From NCBI RefSeq assembly GCF_001314605.1, contig NZ_LIHP01000021.1, forward strand, positions 62,001-126,000: a stretch of DNA of 64,000 nucleotides. The letters run 5' to 3'. The notes below the pieces were generated by a model. It was not told the DNA's origin. It saw only the letters and a list, made by a program, of their open reading frames with translations, and did not search any database. The stretch comes from Marinobacter sp. HL-58. Its GTDB lineage: Bacteria > Pseudomonadota > Gammaproteobacteria > Pseudomonadales > Oleiphilaceae. Below, one piece after another: positions 34,827 to 46,371 of the stretch; position 1 is the stretch's first letter, and every line of letters begins with the position of its first letter. The translations under genes were made by a program, and so were the position numbers.

Positions 34827-36391
34827 GACTTATCCTCTAGCTCTGTAACCAATGCTTCCAGTTCACCTAATGCAGCTTTCAACTCCCCCATCGCCTCACC
34901 CGCCAGCACACTCGGCTCCGGCAAATTGGCCGCATCCACACTGTCGCTGTCCTTCAACCACGAAATATCCAGCGAGTCGCCCTTGTGCTCGGCAATCCAT
35001 TGACGGCTGAAGCGGCGCCAGCGGCTGTGGGCCAGGCGTGGGTCCACGCCTTCGTTCTCGTCGCTGTGTTCGGGCAGTTCGATGGCGTCGGAGTGGAAGC
35101 TGTATTCGCCCTCTTCCCGTTCGCTGTCGCCGTTGGGGCTGTCGCCATACACGCCCTCAAAGGGCTTTAGGTGCTGGTCGCCAAACGGAGTGCGTTTGCC
35201 AAAGCTGGGCATGTTGGTGCGAAGGTCGTAGACCCAGACGTTCTCGGTGCAGTTTTCTTCCTGGTACTTGTCCACCGCGCTGCCCTTGGTAAAGAACAGC
35301 ACGTTGGTTTTCACGCCCTGGGCGTAGAAGATGCCGGTGGGCAGGCGCAGGATGGTGTGCAGGTTGCACTTGTTCATCAGGTCCCGGCGCACGTCGGTGC
35401 CCACGCCGGCTTCGAACAGTACGTTATCCGGCAGTACCACGGCGGCGCGGCCACCGGGTTTGAGGTTGCGGTAGATGTGCTGCAGGAAGGCGAGCTGTTT
35501 GTTGCTGGTTTTGTAGGTCAGGTCGTCCCGGGTGATGCTGGCGTCGCCGCCCTTGCTGGTTCCGAAGGGCGGGTTGGCGAGGATCACGTCGGCCTTTTCC
35601 AGCCCTGCGCCGGTCTGGCCCAGGGCATTGCCCAGGTGCACCACGCCTTCGGCATCCCCTTCCATCCCGTGCAGCAGGCAGTTCATCAGGGCCAGGCGGC
35701 GGGTGCCGGGCACCAGTTCGATGCCCACGTAAGCCTGGGTGGTCTGGAAGGTTTTGTCTTTGTCGCTCAATTCGTACAGGTCATCGGTCTGGCTTTTGAT
35801 GTATTCGTGGGCGGCAATCAGAAAGCCCGCCGTGCCCGCGGCCGGGTCCTGGATGCGCTCGCCCGGCTGCGGCTTCAGGCAGTTCACCATGGTGTTGATC
35901 AGGGCGCGGGGGGTGAAGTACTGGCCGGCACCGGACTTGGTTTCATTGGCGTTCTTCTCTAGCAGGCCCTCGTAAAGGTCGCCCAGGCCGTCTTTCCGGG
36001 CGCTGAACCAGTCGATCTGGTCCAGGGTCTTGATCATCTGCTCCAGGTGGCGGGGTTCGCGCAGGCGGGTCTGGGCATCGGCGTAGATGGCGCTGATCAG
36101 CGGGTCGTCGTGCACCAGGTTACCATCGCCGTCCTTGCCGGTGGAAAGGCTAAGCAGGATGCGTTTGTAATCGTTCAGCAGGTTGATGCCGGATTTGCCG
36201 TTCAGGTCGGTCCAGCGGCAGCCTTCCGGCAGCGGGTGCTTTTTAAGGGTGCCGGCTTCGGTGTTCTCGTGCACCATCTTGATGAACAGCAGCAGCACCA
36301 GTTCGGTGACGTAGTCCGAGTAGTTGATGCCGTCGTCCCGCAGAACGTCGCAGAGGTTCCAGAGTTTCTGGACGATGTCGTTGTTGGTCAT
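34823..36391 (-). CDS. hsdM: Type I restriction-modification N6-adenine methyltransferase HsdM
   Basis: Modification subunit, 522 residues. An N-terminal HsdM helical domain (WNLCDVLRDDGINYSDYVTELVLLLFIKMV) precedes the N6-adenine methyltransferase fold. SAM-binding motif I is IQDPAAGTAGFLIAAHEY near residue 176, and the catalytic NPPFGTSKG is near 272. Both motifs are intact, so methylation with HsdS should still be possible even though hsdR appears broken. Nothing suggests disruption of the gene itself. Confidence 0.95.
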   Translation of the reverse strand: MTNNDIVQKLWNLCDVLRDDGINYSDYVTELVLLLFIKMVHENTEAGTLKKHPLPEGCRWTDLNGKSGINLLNDYKRILLSLSTGKDGDGNLVHDDPLISAIYADAQTRLREPRHLEQMIKTLDQIDWFSARKDGLGDLYEGLLEKNANETKSGAGQYFTPRALINTMVNCLKPQPGERIQDPAAGTAGFLIAAHEYIKSQTDDLYELSDKDKTFQTTQAYVGIELVPGTRRLALMNCLLHGMEGDAEGVVHLGNALGQTGAGLEKADVILANPPFGTSKGGDASITRDDLTYKTSNKQLAFLQHIYRNLKPGGRAAVVLPDNVLFEAGVGTDVRRDLMNKCNLHTILRLPTGIFYAQGVKTNVLFFTKGSAVDKYQEENCTENVWVYDLRTNMPSFGKRTPFGDQHLKPFEGVYGDSPNGDSEREEGEYSFHSDAIELPEHSDENEGVDPRLAHSRWRRFSRQWIAEHKGDSLDISWLKDSDSVDAANLPEPSVLAGEAMGELKAALGELEALVTELEDKS

Positions 36392-36536
36392 GGGTGATCC
36401 TTTGATGGGCGCGTCATCTTGTTCAGCGCCTCATGTATAAAAAATGCCGAAATCTTTGCACGTTGCGGGCGACATGTTAAGAAAAGCCGGTTTTCTATGC
36501 ATATCATTCGGGCTATGTCGAAAAAAGGTGAAAAAA

Positions 36537-36561
36537 TCGACATAGATTGAATCTATGTCGA
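36537..36561. promoter_or_regulatory. Perfect palindrome with 12-bp arms between hsdR and hsdM, plus a third half-site
   Basis: TCGACATAGATT (36537-36548) and AATCTATGTCGA (36550-36561) are perfectly complementary around one G. A further CTATGTCGA lies at 36513-36521. On the minus strand the palindrome is followed by TTTTTT, so it could end hsdR transcription (as stem TCGACATAG with a 7-nt loop). The extra half-site instead suggests an operator controlling hsdM expression. Both readings are possible. Confidence 0.6.
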
Positions 36562-36580
36562 TACGGTAAACATGGTCGAA

Positions 36581-39500
36581 TCAGGCACTCTGCTCCGGCC
36601 ACATCGCCTCATTCAACTCCTCCAGCACCGTATCCAGCTGCGCCCCCAGCACCTTGTCCATCTGCCTGGCGCCACCGTCATCGGCAAAGCGGTGGTTCAC
36701 AAATTCCCGGTCGATGATCACTTCGTGCACCAGTTGCCTGGCCAGGCGTTCCAGCCATTTGCGCTGGTTCGGGGTCCAGTTGTGCTGGGTGTAAATGCGG
36801 TCCATGGCTTCGGCCACCCGCTGTTCGAAGGGAATCAGCGGTTCGCCCAGGGCGGCGCGGCGGATGTAGCCGATGATGCTGGCGGCGATGTCCTTGTTGG
36901 TCTGGTTGCGCACGGCGCTTTGCAGCCGGGCTTCGGAATAGCCGTGGTTGTCCAGCAGCAGTTTTACTTCCCGTAGCTGGTCCCGGGTGAGGTCCCGGGG
37001 TTTGTTGACCACCACGGCGAGGGCGGCGGACTGGTTGAGCTGCTGTTTGATGAATTCGTTGAAGCTGTCCAGGTAATCTTCGGGTTTGCTGTGCACGCCA
37101 TAAGTCTGGGTGCGGTCGCGGATTTCGTCTTCGTGGTCGGAGATCAGGGGCATGTATTCGCTGCCCACCAGGGATTTTACTTCTGCCAGCTGGTTCAGCA
37201 GGCCGCTGTGCTGTTTGATGAACTCCGAGGCTTGCCGCGGGCCGAGTTGGTGCAGGTGGGTGTGCAGGGATTTCGGTTCCACGCCCCAGCTTTGATGCAG
37301 TTCGTCCAGTTTCTGTTTCAGCTCCGGCCGGCTTTCCGCTTTGTTGTCGGCCTTGCGCAGTACCCGCATGAGTTTCTGGCTGAGCTGGCTGAGCACTACG
37401 TCAGCCTGGCTTTCGTCCGGTAACTCGCCGGGGCTGTTGAGGGCCTTTTCCAGTTGCTCGTCGTCGGTGAGTTCGTCCACCAGTTGCTCCAGGGTGATAT
37501 TGGGGTCTTTCACCAGGGGCTTCATGGTGTTCACATCCTGCAGGGCAGCGTAGATGTCCACCGGGTCGTAGATGCGGAACACGGTCTTGCCGATCTCGTC
37601 GCAACGGCGGGTGGCGCGGCCGATCATCTGTTCGTACAGGATGCGTGAGCGTATCCGGCGCATGAACACCAGGTTGCAGATGCGCGGCACGTCGATACCG
37701 GTGGTCAGCAGGTCCACGGTGATGGCGATGTTGGGGTAACGCTCGTTCTTGTAGCGGCGGATGAGCTGGTCCACCTTGTCGCTCTGGCCGGTGATCTTGG
37801 CCACTGCGGCTTCGTTGTACTGGCCGTTGTAGAGATCCTTGAAGGCGTCATCCAGCAGGCGTTTCACCATATCCGCGTGCAGGTCGGTGGCGCAGAAGAT
37901 CATGGTTTTCTCGTCGCCGAATGGGTCCAGCTCCTGCACCAGTTGTTCGCAGATTACCCGGTTGAAGTTCTCGTTGATCACCCGGCGGTTAAAGGCATCA
38001 ACTTCAAAGTTGAGTTCGTCTTCCAGTTCGGTGGTGTCCACTTCCCCGGTCTGGGTGTTGATCACCTCCACAGGTTTGCCCTTTTCAAAGGTAATGCCAT
38101 TCTGGGTGAGCAGGGTTTCATAGCGGATGGGTGGTTCGTGGTCGATCAGCCAGTCATCCGCCACGGCTTCCCGGTAGGAGTAGGTGTACACCGGTTTGCC
38201 GAAGATTTCGCTGGTGTGCTTGGCCGGGGTGGCGGTGAGGCCGATCTTGACCGCATCGAAGTAATCCAGCACGCGGCGGTAGCTGGAGAGGTACTGGCTG
38301 GTGTCCCGCAGGGCGAGTTCGCCTTCGGTCATTTCCTGGTCCAGGGTGTAGCCCCGGTGGGCTTCATCAATGATGATGCAATCAAACTGGTCGATGGGCG
38401 GCGGCTCATCGCTCATAAATATGCGTTTGACCATCGCCTGCACGGTGGCCACCTGGATGCGGGTTTCGGCTTCCGCCGCCATGTCGCCCAGTTCGGCGAC
38501 GTTGTAGATCTTGCTGAGGGTGTGGTTCTGCTCCAGCGGTCGTTGAAGGCATCGATGGCCTGCTGGCCCAGTGCGGTGCGGTCCACCAGAAACAGAATGC
38601 GGTGGAAGCGCTCGGCCTTCAGGAACCGGTACATCAACCCGATGATGGTGCGGGTTTTCCCGGTGCCGGTGGCCATGGCCAGCAGTGCCGTGCGTACACC
38701 GCGAGCCAGGGCGTGTTCAGTAGCGACAATGGCCTTCTGTTGATAGTCCCGCAGTTTCAGGTAGCCGAAGGGCTCTTCCTTTAACAGTTTCTCGGCGTTC
38801 TCTCTATCCCGTTCCAGCAAATCCAGCAGGCCGCCGGGTGTGTGGAACCGGGGCAGTGCCCGGCGCAGATTGCTGGTTTCCCGCACATCCCGGAACCAGG
38901 TGCCGGATTGCTCTGCCAACTGAGGTACGAAGGGGCGACCGTTGCAGGAATACACGAAGGGCACGTGGTAATGGCCGCTTTCATCGGCAGGCCAGGCAAT
39001 GGTGCGGCCGGTCAGCTCCCAGGCGCCCACTAACGGAGCCTCCACCTTGAAACCCTTGCTGTAGCGCTCGGCCTGGCGGATCTTGCCGGCCACGTTGGTG
39101 TTTTCTTTCTTGGCTTCCACCACGGCGATGGGGGTTAAACCCACGAACAGCACGTAATCGGCCCGGCCCTTGCCGCCACTATGATTGGTTGGCCACTCGG
39201 CAATAGCGCGATAGGCGCCTTTCTCCGGGCGGGCACCTTTCTGAAAGGTGATGTCCTGGCTGTCTGCCTCCCAGCCTGCTTCCTGCAATTGCTGGTCAAT
39301 AAGAATGCGGGTGAGTTCTTCGTTCAGTACCAGGGTATCCGTGGCGGCCCTGGTCTGTTTCGCCACCTTCTGGCGCTGCTGGTTCACGGTGTGTTCGCCC
39401 TGCTCCGTGAGCTTTTGTTGCAGGGCCTTGATCTTTTGCTCGTAAGCCTGTTGCTGCCGGGTCAGTGCCCGTTCGTGCTGGCGGGCCTGCTCGGCCAGGG

Positions 39501-40104
39501 CCCGGGATTCCTCGTCCATGGCCACGGCAAGGGCTTCGAATTCGGCTTTTTCTTTCTCGATCAGCTGGCTGAGCTGCTGGCTGCTGTCCAGCTCCATGTT
39601 GGCGTGTTGCAGATCGTGGCGGAGCTTTTCGATGTCGCTCTGGAGCTGGCGTAACTGGGTGCTTGGGTCGGAGGGCGGTACAAAAGGGCCGGGCTTGAAG
39701 CTGGCACCGGCTTTACCAAAGGAGCGATGAAACCAGATAGCCAGGGCGCGCGCTACTTTCAGGCCGTCCATGGCCTCTTTGTGCCGGGTGCGGAACTGGT
39801 GGGTCGCTTTGTTGCCCTCGATGCGCAGGATGTGGAAAAGCTCTTTGATCTGCGGTTCCAGCCGCAATTCGCGGTTCAGGCGGTATAGAAGCTCGGACTG
39901 GCTGGTTTGTTCGTCAAGTTCGATACCGGAAAGTGCGGCCAGGTGCTGGGCCAGGGCTTCGCCAAGCTGGCGGAGTTTGATCAGGGTGGTGTTGGGGTCA
40001 CTGGCGAAGGCGCGTTCGGCGGATTCGGCCAGCTCCACGAAGAGTGAATCGTGTTCTGACAGAAATGAAAAGTTGCCGGTCGTGAATTCCGTTGCCTGGT
40101 TCAA
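36581..40104 (-). pseudogene. hsdR: Type I restriction endonuclease subunit HsdR, frameshifted
   Basis: Restriction/translocase subunit of the EcoEI-like group, read as one gene interrupted by a frameshift. The first part (40104 to about 38537) has a DUF4145-like N-terminus, the nuclease PD-(D/E)xK site (ADYVLFVGLTPIAVVEAKKE) and helicase motif I MATGTGKTRT. The second part (from about 38537 to 36581) has motif II IIIDEAHRG, LTATPAKH, the remaining helicase motifs and the C-terminal domain. The reading frame changes at about 38537, where codons for ...AFNDR are followed by LEQNHTLSKIYN only if one base is restored. A single-base deletion explains it. Restriction activity is probably lost unless this is a sequencing error or recoding. 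Confidence 0.88.
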
Positions 40105-40222
40105 TGTGTCCCTCCGCGACAGTCTTACCGCAGAACATTAGCAGACTTGTCAAGGATACAGAAACGCGATGCCGGAATAGGCGAGGTATCGAAAGGAGGA
40201 GAAAACAAGGAAAACGGGAAAA

Positions 40223-40299
<77 letters not shown>

Positions 40300-40400
40300 A
40301 TCAACGGCCGGTATTATACGGATTAAGTGGTTATTTACCAGCCCCCGGCGGATAAAACGGCATCCGTAGAGTTACCGGTATTGTCATCTCTGGCTGATGA

Positions 40401-40431
40401 CGGAGGGCCGGCTCAGTAGCCCGGCCCTCCG
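40401..40431 (-). terminator. Strong hairpin downstream of glyS
   Basis: CGGAGGGCCGG (40401-40411) and CCGGCCCTCCG (40421-40431) form a perfect 11-bp GC-rich stem with a 9-nt loop, starting 9 bp after the glyS stop codon. There is no T-run after it on the minus strand, so it is a candidate 3' stabilising or weak termination structure. Confidence 0.6.
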
Positions 40432-40439
40432 TGTGTGCG

Positions 40440-42521
40440 TTATCCGGCGGTTGGCAGTACTGAGATGTCCGCCACTCGCAGGAACAGGTTCCGCAGCAGG
40501 TTGAGCATGGCCAGGCGGTTGGCGCGCACGGCTTCGTCGTCGGCCATGACCATGACTTCGTCAAAGAAGTTGTCCACCGGTTCCCGCAGGTTGGCCAGGG
40601 AACTCAGCGCCGTGGCGTAATCGCCCTTCTCGAACAGTGGCAGCACTTTCTCCGCCTGCTGGCGGATCTGCTCGGCCAGGGCTTTCTCGGCGCTGTCCTG
40701 CAGCAGATCGGTGTCGATGGTTTCACCAATGCTGTCACCGCCCTGCTTGGTCAGGATGTTGGACACCCGCTTGTTGGCGCCGGCCAGGGCCAGGGCTTCC
40801 GGCAGCTGGCGGAAGGCTTCCACGGCTTTCACCCGGCGGTCAAAGTCCAGCGGACGTGTGGGACGGCGGGCGTGTACGGCCAGGTAGACCTCGGCGCTGA
40901 TGCCCTGCTCTTCGTAATGGGCGCGGAAGCGCTCCAGCATGTAATCCACCACGGTATCGGCGACATTCGGCTCGGTAATCGCTGTGTGCTCTTCCTCGGC
41001 CCACTCACACAGGGCCTGCAGGTCCAGCGGCAGCTCCCGTTCAATGATGATGCGCAGTACACCCAGGGAGGCGCGACGCAGGCCGAAGGGATCGCGGGTG
41101 CCGGACGGTGGCTGGTTGATGCCGAACAGTCCCACCAGGGAATCGATGCGGTCGGCAATGGCCACGGCACAGCCGGTCAGGGTGGCCGGAAGGTCATCGC
41201 CGGCGAAGCGCGGCATGTACTGCTCGTTCAGTGCACTGGCCACGTCTTCGTTCTCACCGTCGTTGGCGGCGTAGTATTGGCCCATGATGCCCTGGAGGTC
41301 GGTGAATTCCAGTACCATTTCCGTGACCAGGTCGGTCTTGGCCAGCATGGCGGCGCGCTCGGCGAGCACCGGATCACTGCCAATGGCGTCGGCGATCTTC
41401 TTCGCCAGTGCGGCCACGCGCATGGACTTGTCGTAGAGGCTGCCCAGTTTTTCCTGGAACACGATCGGCTTGAGCTGGTCGATACGGTCTTCCAGTTTTG
41501 TCTTGCGGTCGGTGTCGTAGAAGAAGGCGGCGTCGGACAGGCGCGGGCGAATCACCTTCTCGTTACCGGAGATCACCTGTTGCGGGTCTTTGCTTTCCAG
41601 GTTGGCGACGGTGATAAACAGCGGGAGCATCTTGCCGTCGGCAGAGACCACGTGGAAATACTTCTGGTGTTCCTTCATGGAGGAAATCAGCGCTTCGGCC
41701 GGTACTTCCAGGAAACGTTCCTCGAAGCGGCCCATCAGGGGCACCGGCCATTCGTTCAGGGCGGTGACTTCGTCCAGCAGGTCCTCATCAATCACGGCCT
41801 GTCCGCCGGCTTCTTTCTTTGCAATGGCCATGACACCGTCGCGAATCTGCTCCCGGCGCTCGGCAAAGTCGGCAATCACATAGCCTTCCTGGCGCAGCAC
41901 CACTTCGTAGTCACCGGGGGTTGGAACAATCAGTGACCTGGGGCAGTGGAAACGGTGGCCACGGGTCTTGTTGCCCGGGGTCAGCCCCATCACCGGGGTT
42001 TCGATGACCTTGTTGCCGAACAGCATGATGGCCCAGTGTACCGGACGCACGAACTCGGTACGGTGGGCACCCCAGCGCATGCGCTTGGGGATGGGCAGTG
42101 CCGCCAGCGACCGGTCCACCAGTTCCGGCATCAGTTCAACAGTGGGGCGGCCTTTTTCGATGGTGCGATAGACCACCCAGGCGCCTTTGTCGGTTTCCAG
42201 CGTATCCAGCTGGTCCGGTGTTACGCCCAGGGAGGTGGCGAAGCCGGTCAGGGCCCGGGTGGGGTTGCCGGAATCGTCAAAGGCGGCTTTTACGGCCGGG
42301 CCGCGTTTTTCCACCGGTTTGTCCGGCTGGGCGTCTTCCAGATCACGAACCCGCACAGCCAGTCGGCGTGGCGCGGCAAAGGCTTCCACCTTGCCGAAAC
42401 CCAGGCCGGCCTCTTCCAGGCCACTGGCAATGCCACGGGTAAAAGCGTCGGAAAGCGGCTTCAGCGCCTTGGGAGGCAGCTCTTCGGTGCCCAGTTCGAC
42501 CAGAAAATCCTGTGTTGACAT
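40440..42521 (-). CDS. glyS: Glycyl-tRNA synthetase beta subunit
   Basis: Beta subunit of the heterotetrameric glycyl-tRNA synthetase, 693 residues, the usual size. The start MSTQDFLVELGTEELPPKALKPL is diagnostic (ELGTEELPPK). The VEKRGPAVKAAFD segment near residue 70 and the C-terminal helical anticodon-binding region (NFFDEVMVMADDEAVRANRLAMLNLLRNLF) are present. It follows glyQ with 2 bp between stop and start, so the two subunits are made together. Confidence 0.97.
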   Translation of the reverse strand: MSTQDFLVELGTEELPPKALKPLSDAFTRGIASGLEEAGLGFGKVEAFAAPRRLAVRVRDLEDAQPDKPVEKRGPAVKAAFDDSGNPTRALTGFATSLGVTPDQLDTLETDKGAWVVYRTIEKGRPTVELMPELVDRSLAALPIPKRMRWGAHRTEFVRPVHWAIMLFGNKVIETPVMGLTPGNKTRGHRFHCPRSLIVPTPGDYEVVLRQEGYVIADFAERREQIRDGVMAIAKKEAGGQAVIDEDLLDEVTALNEWPVPLMGRFEERFLEVPAEALISSMKEHQKYFHVVSADGKMLPLFITVANLESKDPQQVISGNEKVIRPRLSDAAFFYDTDRKTKLEDRIDQLKPIVFQEKLGSLYDKSMRVAALAKKIADAIGSDPVLAERAAMLAKTDLVTEMVLEFTDLQGIMGQYYAANDGENEDVASALNEQYMPRFAGDDLPATLTGCAVAIADRIDSLVGLFGINQPPSGTRDPFGLRRASLGVLRIIIERELPLDLQALCEWAEEEHTAITEPNVADTVVDYMLERFRAHYEEQGISAEVYLAVHARRPTRPLDFDRRVKAVEAFRQLPEALALAGANKRVSNILTKQGGDSIGETIDTDLLQDSAEKALAEQIRQQAEKVLPLFEKGDYATALSSLANLREPVDNFFDEVMVMADDEAVRANRLAMLNLLRNLFLRVADISVLPTAG

Positions 42522-42523
42522 GA

Positions 42524-43540
42524 TTATGCGTTCCCCTGTTCCTGCTGAGCTTTTTTCGCTTTCTTGCCCTTCTTGCCTTTTTCATCGGCGGCGTCGGCGG
42601 CTGCCAGTACTTCCTTGCGCAACGCCTCGGGCGCCAGCGGGAAGCCAAGCTTGCGGCGGCTGTCGAAGTACGCCTGGGCAACCGAACGGGCAAGGGTGCG
42701 AACCCGCAGGATAAAACGCTGACGCTCGGTCACCGAGATGGCGTGCCGGGCGTCCAGCAGGTTGAAAGTATGGGAGGCCTTGAGTACCTGCTCGTAGGCG
42801 GGCAAAGCCAGGCCGGCCTCGATCAGGCGGGCGCTCTCACGCTCGTGCACGTCGAAGCTGTGGAACAGAAATTCGGTATCGGCATGCTCGAAGTTGTAGG
42901 TGGACATTTCCACTTCCTGCTGGTGGAACACGTCCCCGTAGGTGACCACGCCGTCCGGGCCTTCGGTCCAGACCAGGTCGTAAACACTGTCCACGCCCTG
43001 CAGGTACATGGCGATGCGCTCGAGCCCGTAGGTGAGTTCACCGGTAACCGGGTAACACTCCAGGCCGCCGACCTGCTGGAAATAGGTGAACTGGGTCACC
43101 TCCATGCCATTGAGCCAGATTTCCCAGCCCAGACCCCAGGCGCCGAGGGTGGGTGATTCCCAGTTGTCTTCCACGAAGCGGATATCGTGTACCAGCGGGT
43201 CCAGGCCCAGGGCCTTCAGGGAATCCAGGTACAGCTCCTGGATGTTGTCCGGAGACGGCTTCAGCACCACCTGGAACTGGTAATAGTGTTGCAGGCGATT
43301 GGGGTTTTCCCCGTAGCGGCCGTCGGTGGGGCGGCGACTGGGCTGGACATAGGCGGCGTTCCAGGTTTCCGGGCCGATGGAGCGCAGGAAGGTGGCAGGA
43401 TGGAAAGTGCCCGCCCCCACTTCCATATCCAGAGGCTGGAGTACCACGCAGCCGTGCTGCGCCCAGAAATTCTGCAGGGCGAGAATCAGGCCCTGGAAGG
43501 TTTTGATGTCCGGGGTGTTTGCGGAAGTTGCCTTGTCTGT
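42524..43540 (-). CDS. glyQ: Glycyl-tRNA synthetase alpha subunit
   Basis: Catalytic alpha subunit, 338 residues from the GTG at 43540 ([21 protein letters not shown]). A longer ATG reading to 43615 adds an unlikely Pro/Gln-rich N-terminus. Class II tRNA-synthetase motifs are clear: [54 protein letters not shown] and [18 protein letters not shown]. An unusual lysine-rich C-terminal tail ([19 protein letters not shown]) is present. It is the first gene of the glyQS operon. Confidence 0.96.
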   Translation of the reverse strand, partial: TDKATSANTPDIKTFQGLILALQNFWAQHGCVVLQPLDMEVGAGTFHPATFLRSIGPETWNAAYVQPSRRPTDGRYGENPNRLQHYYQFQVVLKPSPDNIQELYLDSLKALGLDPLVHDIRFVEDNWESPTLGAWGLGWEIWLNGMEVTQFTYFQQVGGLECYPVTGELTYGLERIAMYLQGVDSVYDLVWTEGPDGVVTYGDVFHQQEVEMSTYNFEHADTEFLFHSFDVHERESARLIEAGLALPAYEQVLKASHTFNLLDARHAISVTERQRFILRVRTLARSVAQAYFDSRRKLGFPLAPEALRKEVLAAADAADEKGKKGKKAKKAQQEQGNA

Positions 43541-43669
43541 CACGACGTTTGCCTGCTGGTCAGTCTGTGTGTGGCGCCCGGGCACCTGGCCGGGGCACTC
43601 TGAAAAAAGGGGCATTATACGCCTGCAAATCGCGTATTTCTAAGGCCGGTTCACAGGCCTGATTTTGCA

Positions 43670-45073
43670 CTAGAAGAAGGTCAGCCCCACCTGGAACAGC
43701 TTCTCCACTTCCCGTATCCGGGATTTGTCCACCAGGAACAGGATCACATGGTCATCGGGCTGAATCCGCAGGTGGTCGTGGGCAATGAGCACTTCGTTGT
43801 GGCGAACGATGGCGCCGATGGTTGTCCCTTCCGGCAGATTGATCTCGTCCAGCCGCTTGCCCACCACCTTGGAAGAGCGGTGATCGCCATGGGCGATGGC
43901 CTCGATGGCTTCGGCAGCGCCCCTGCGCAGCGAGTGAACATTGACGACGTCCCCGCGGCGCACGTGGGTCAGCAGGCTGCCAATGGTGGTTTGCTGGGGC
44001 GAAATGGCCACGTCGATATCGCCGCCCTGGATCAGGTCCACGTAATCCGGGTTGTTGATCAGGGTCAGTACCTTGCGTGCCCCCAGGCGTTTGGCCAGCA
44101 ACGAGGCCATGATATTGGCCTCGTCGTCGTTGGTAACGGCGCAGAACACATCGGTATTCTCGATGTTTTCTTCCAGCAGTATGTCCTTGTTGGCCGCGTT
44201 ACCTTCCAGCACCACGGTCTTGCGCAGATTCTCGGAGAGCATCACACAACGTTCGTGGCCGCGCTCCAGCAGTTTCACCTGATAGCGGGACTCCAGGGTG
44301 TGGGCCAGGCGCTGGCCGATATTGCCACCGCCACAGATGAAGATGCGCTTGTAGGGCTTTTCCAGCGGCTGGAGCTCGCTCATCACCGAGCGGATGTGGT
44401 CGGAGGCAGCAATAAAGAACACCTCGTCGCCGTCCTCTATCACTGTGTCACCCTGGGGCATGATGGCCCGGCCTTTGCGGAAGATGGCGGCCACACGGGT
44501 TTCGATTTTCGGCATGTGGCTGCGCAGATAGGACAACTCGTGGCCTACCAGCGGCCCCCCTTCTGTCGCACGGATGGCTACAAGCTGGACCAGGCCCTTG
44601 GAGAATTCCAGCACCTGCAGGGCGCCCGGGTATTCGATCAGCCGGGTGATGTGCTTGGTAACCAGATGTTCCGGGCTGATCAGAACGTCGATGGGAAAGC
44701 CCCGCAGGCTGTCCAGGTCCTTCTTCTGGTCGCGCTGGTAGAACAGTTCCGGTTTTGCCAGATAGGCATTGGCGCGCACCCGGCAAATCGTGGTTGGTGT
44801 CTTGTACAGCAGTTTGGCCACCTGGCAGGCCACCATATTGGTCTCGTCGCTGTTGGTGACGGCGATAACCATGTCGCCATCCTCCGCGCCGGCCTGTCGC
44901 AGGACGGTCGGGAAAGAAGCGCTGCCCTGTACCGTACGGATATCCAGGCGATCCTGAAGCTCCCGCAGGCGGGCACTGTCACCATCAATGACGGTGATGT
45001 CATTGGCTTCGTTGGCGAGGTTTTCTGCCAGGGTACCACCCACCTGGCCGGCACCGAGAATAAGGATTTTCAT
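43670..45073 (-). CDS. trkA: Trk potassium uptake system NAD-binding peripheral protein TrkA
   Basis: Cytoplasmic regulator of Trk-type K+ uptake, 467 residues. It has the doubled RCK architecture: first Rossmann motif [14 protein letters not shown] at residues 7-20, an RCK-C domain, then a second Rossmann motif [14 protein letters not shown] near 241-254 and a second RCK-C domain. The TrkH membrane partner is not in this window. It overlaps rsmB by 4 bp at its start and lies in the same order as in Pseudomonas. Confidence 0.96.
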   Translation of the reverse strand: MKILILGAGQVGGTLAENLANEANDITVIDGDSARLRELQDRLDIRTVQGSASFPTVLRQAGAEDGDMVIAVTNSDETNMVACQVAKLLYKTPTTICRVRANAYLAKPELFYQRDQKKDLDSLRGFPIDVLISPEHLVTKHITRLIEYPGALQVLEFSKGLVQLVAIRATEGGPLVGHELSYLRSHMPKIETRVAAIFRKGRAIMPQGDTVIEDGDEVFFIAASDHIRSVMSELQPLEKPYKRIFICGGGNIGQRLAHTLESRYQVKLLERGHERCVMLSENLRKTVVLEGNAANKDILLEENIENTDVFCAVTNDDEANIMASLLAKRLGARKVLTLINNPDYVDLIQGGDIDVAISPQQTTIGSLLTHVRRGDVVNVHSLRRGAAEAIEAIAHGDHRSSKVVGKRLDEINLPEGTTIGAIVRHNEVLIAHDHLRIQPDDHVILFLVDKSRIREVEKLFQVGLTFF

Positions 45074-46371
45074 GATTCAGGTTTCTCCAGCACGGCGTAA
45101 AAGAATCCATCGTGGCTTTCGGCGGCAGGCAGCAGCTGGCGGCCGTATTCTGTATCACGGCCCCAGAGCACATCCGGTTCGATCAGTACCGCGTTACTCT
45201 GCTGCTTCAGGAATCGACGGATTATACGGTGATTCTCCTGCGGGAACACGGAGCAGGTGGCATACACCAGACGGCCCCCTGGTGCGAGCACCTGCCACAT
45301 GGCGGTCAGCAGGCCCAGCTGAATGTTCGCCAGCGGCACAATGTCCGATTCCCGGCGCAACAGTTTGATATCCGGGTGCCGGCGAATAACGCCGGTGGCG
45401 CTGCAGGGAACGTCCAGAAGAATGCGGTCAAAGGGCCTGCCATCCCACCATTCGTCAATGTTGGCTGCATCCGCCTGCTTCAGGGTGGCGACCAGGTCGA
45501 GCCGGTCGAGGTTTTCCTGCACGCGGGGCAGCCGGTCAGCGGACTCATCAATGGCGACCACTTCCTCCAGTCCGCTGCAACTTTCAAGGATAGCGCAGGT
45601 TTTGCCACCGGGTGCGGCACAGGCATCCAGCACGCGCTGGCCGGGGGCCAGATCCATCAGGGTGGTGCAGAGCTGGGCTGCTTCGTCCTGGATGCTGACG
45701 GCGCCGTCGGCAAACCAGGGCAGCCGGTCCACCGGGACCGGCGAGGCGAGCTGGATCGCGAAGGGGGCAAACAGGGTGGCGGCTGCTTCGATGCCGGCTT
45801 CGTCCAGTTGCCGAAGGTAATCGTCACGGGTGAAACGGCGGGCATTGACCCGCAGTGTCATGGGCGCCTGGGCGTTATTGGCGGCAAGGATGGCCTGCCA
45901 GTCATGGGGCCAGTTGTGGCGCAGCTTTTCCAGCATCCAGTGGGGATGACTGAAGCGCACGCTGTCATCAGGGCACGGGGGCTCTCCTTCCCGTTCCGCC
46001 GCCCGCAGCACGCCGTTGACCAGTCCGGTGAGGTGAGGCTTGTCGAGTGTGCGGCACGCTTCCACGGTTTCATTGAGCACGGCGTAGGTGGCCTGCTCGC
46101 TGAATCGAAGCTGGAACAGCGCCACCAGCATCAGGTGGTGGACAATCCGGTCCGGTTTGCGCAATGGCTTTTTCAGGCGGCCCTGCAGCTCTGCATCGAG
46201 GCGGTGGAACCAGCGGCAGCTGCCATAGCAGAGCGCCTGGAGTTGCGGGCGTTCGTTGTCGGCAACGTCATCCAGGGCCGGGGGAAGGCATTGTGACAGC
46301 GACTGGCCATTTTCAACGGACTGCAGCACCCGGGCGGCCACGGCCCGAACTGGCTGGCCCCGGCCAGTCAT
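45070..46371 (-). CDS. rsmB: 16S rRNA (cytosine-967-C5)-methyltransferase RsmB
   Basis: SAM-dependent rRNA methyltransferase of 433 residues with an N-terminal NusB-like RNA-binding domain ([16 protein letters not shown] near residue 95). The C-terminal catalytic fold has SAM motif [15 protein letters not shown] near residue 248, [19 protein letters not shown] near 316 (containing one catalytic cysteine in the PC pair) and [15 protein letters not shown] near 373 (the TCS cysteine). It is adjacent to fmt with no intervening base and overlaps trkA by 4 bp. Confidence 0.96.
   Translation of the reverse strand: MTGRGQPVRAVAARVLQSVENGQSLSQCLPPALDDVADNERPQLQALCYGSCRWFHRLDAELQGRLKKPLRKPDRIVHHLMLVALFQLRFSEQATYAVLNETVEACRTLDKPHLTGLVNGVLRAAEREGEPPCPDDSVRFSHPHWMLEKLRHNWPHDWQAILAANNAQAPMTLRVNARRFTRDDYLRQLDEAGIEAAATLFAPFAIQLASPVPVDRLPWFADGAVSIQDEAAQLCTTLMDLAPGQRVLDACAAPGGKTCAILESCSGLEEVVAIDESADRLPRVQENLDRLDLVATLKQADAANIDEWWDGRPFDRILLDVPCSATGVIRRHPDIKLLRRESDIVPLANIQLGLLTAMWQVLAPGGRLVYATCSVFPQENHRIIRRFLKQQSNAVLIEPDVLWGRDTEYGRQLLPAAESHDGFFYAVLEKPES

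Noticed and set aside
43748..45100. A 450-residue frame antisense to trkA
   Set aside because: It is fully covered by the well-supported trkA gene and its composition is that of a complement reading frame.
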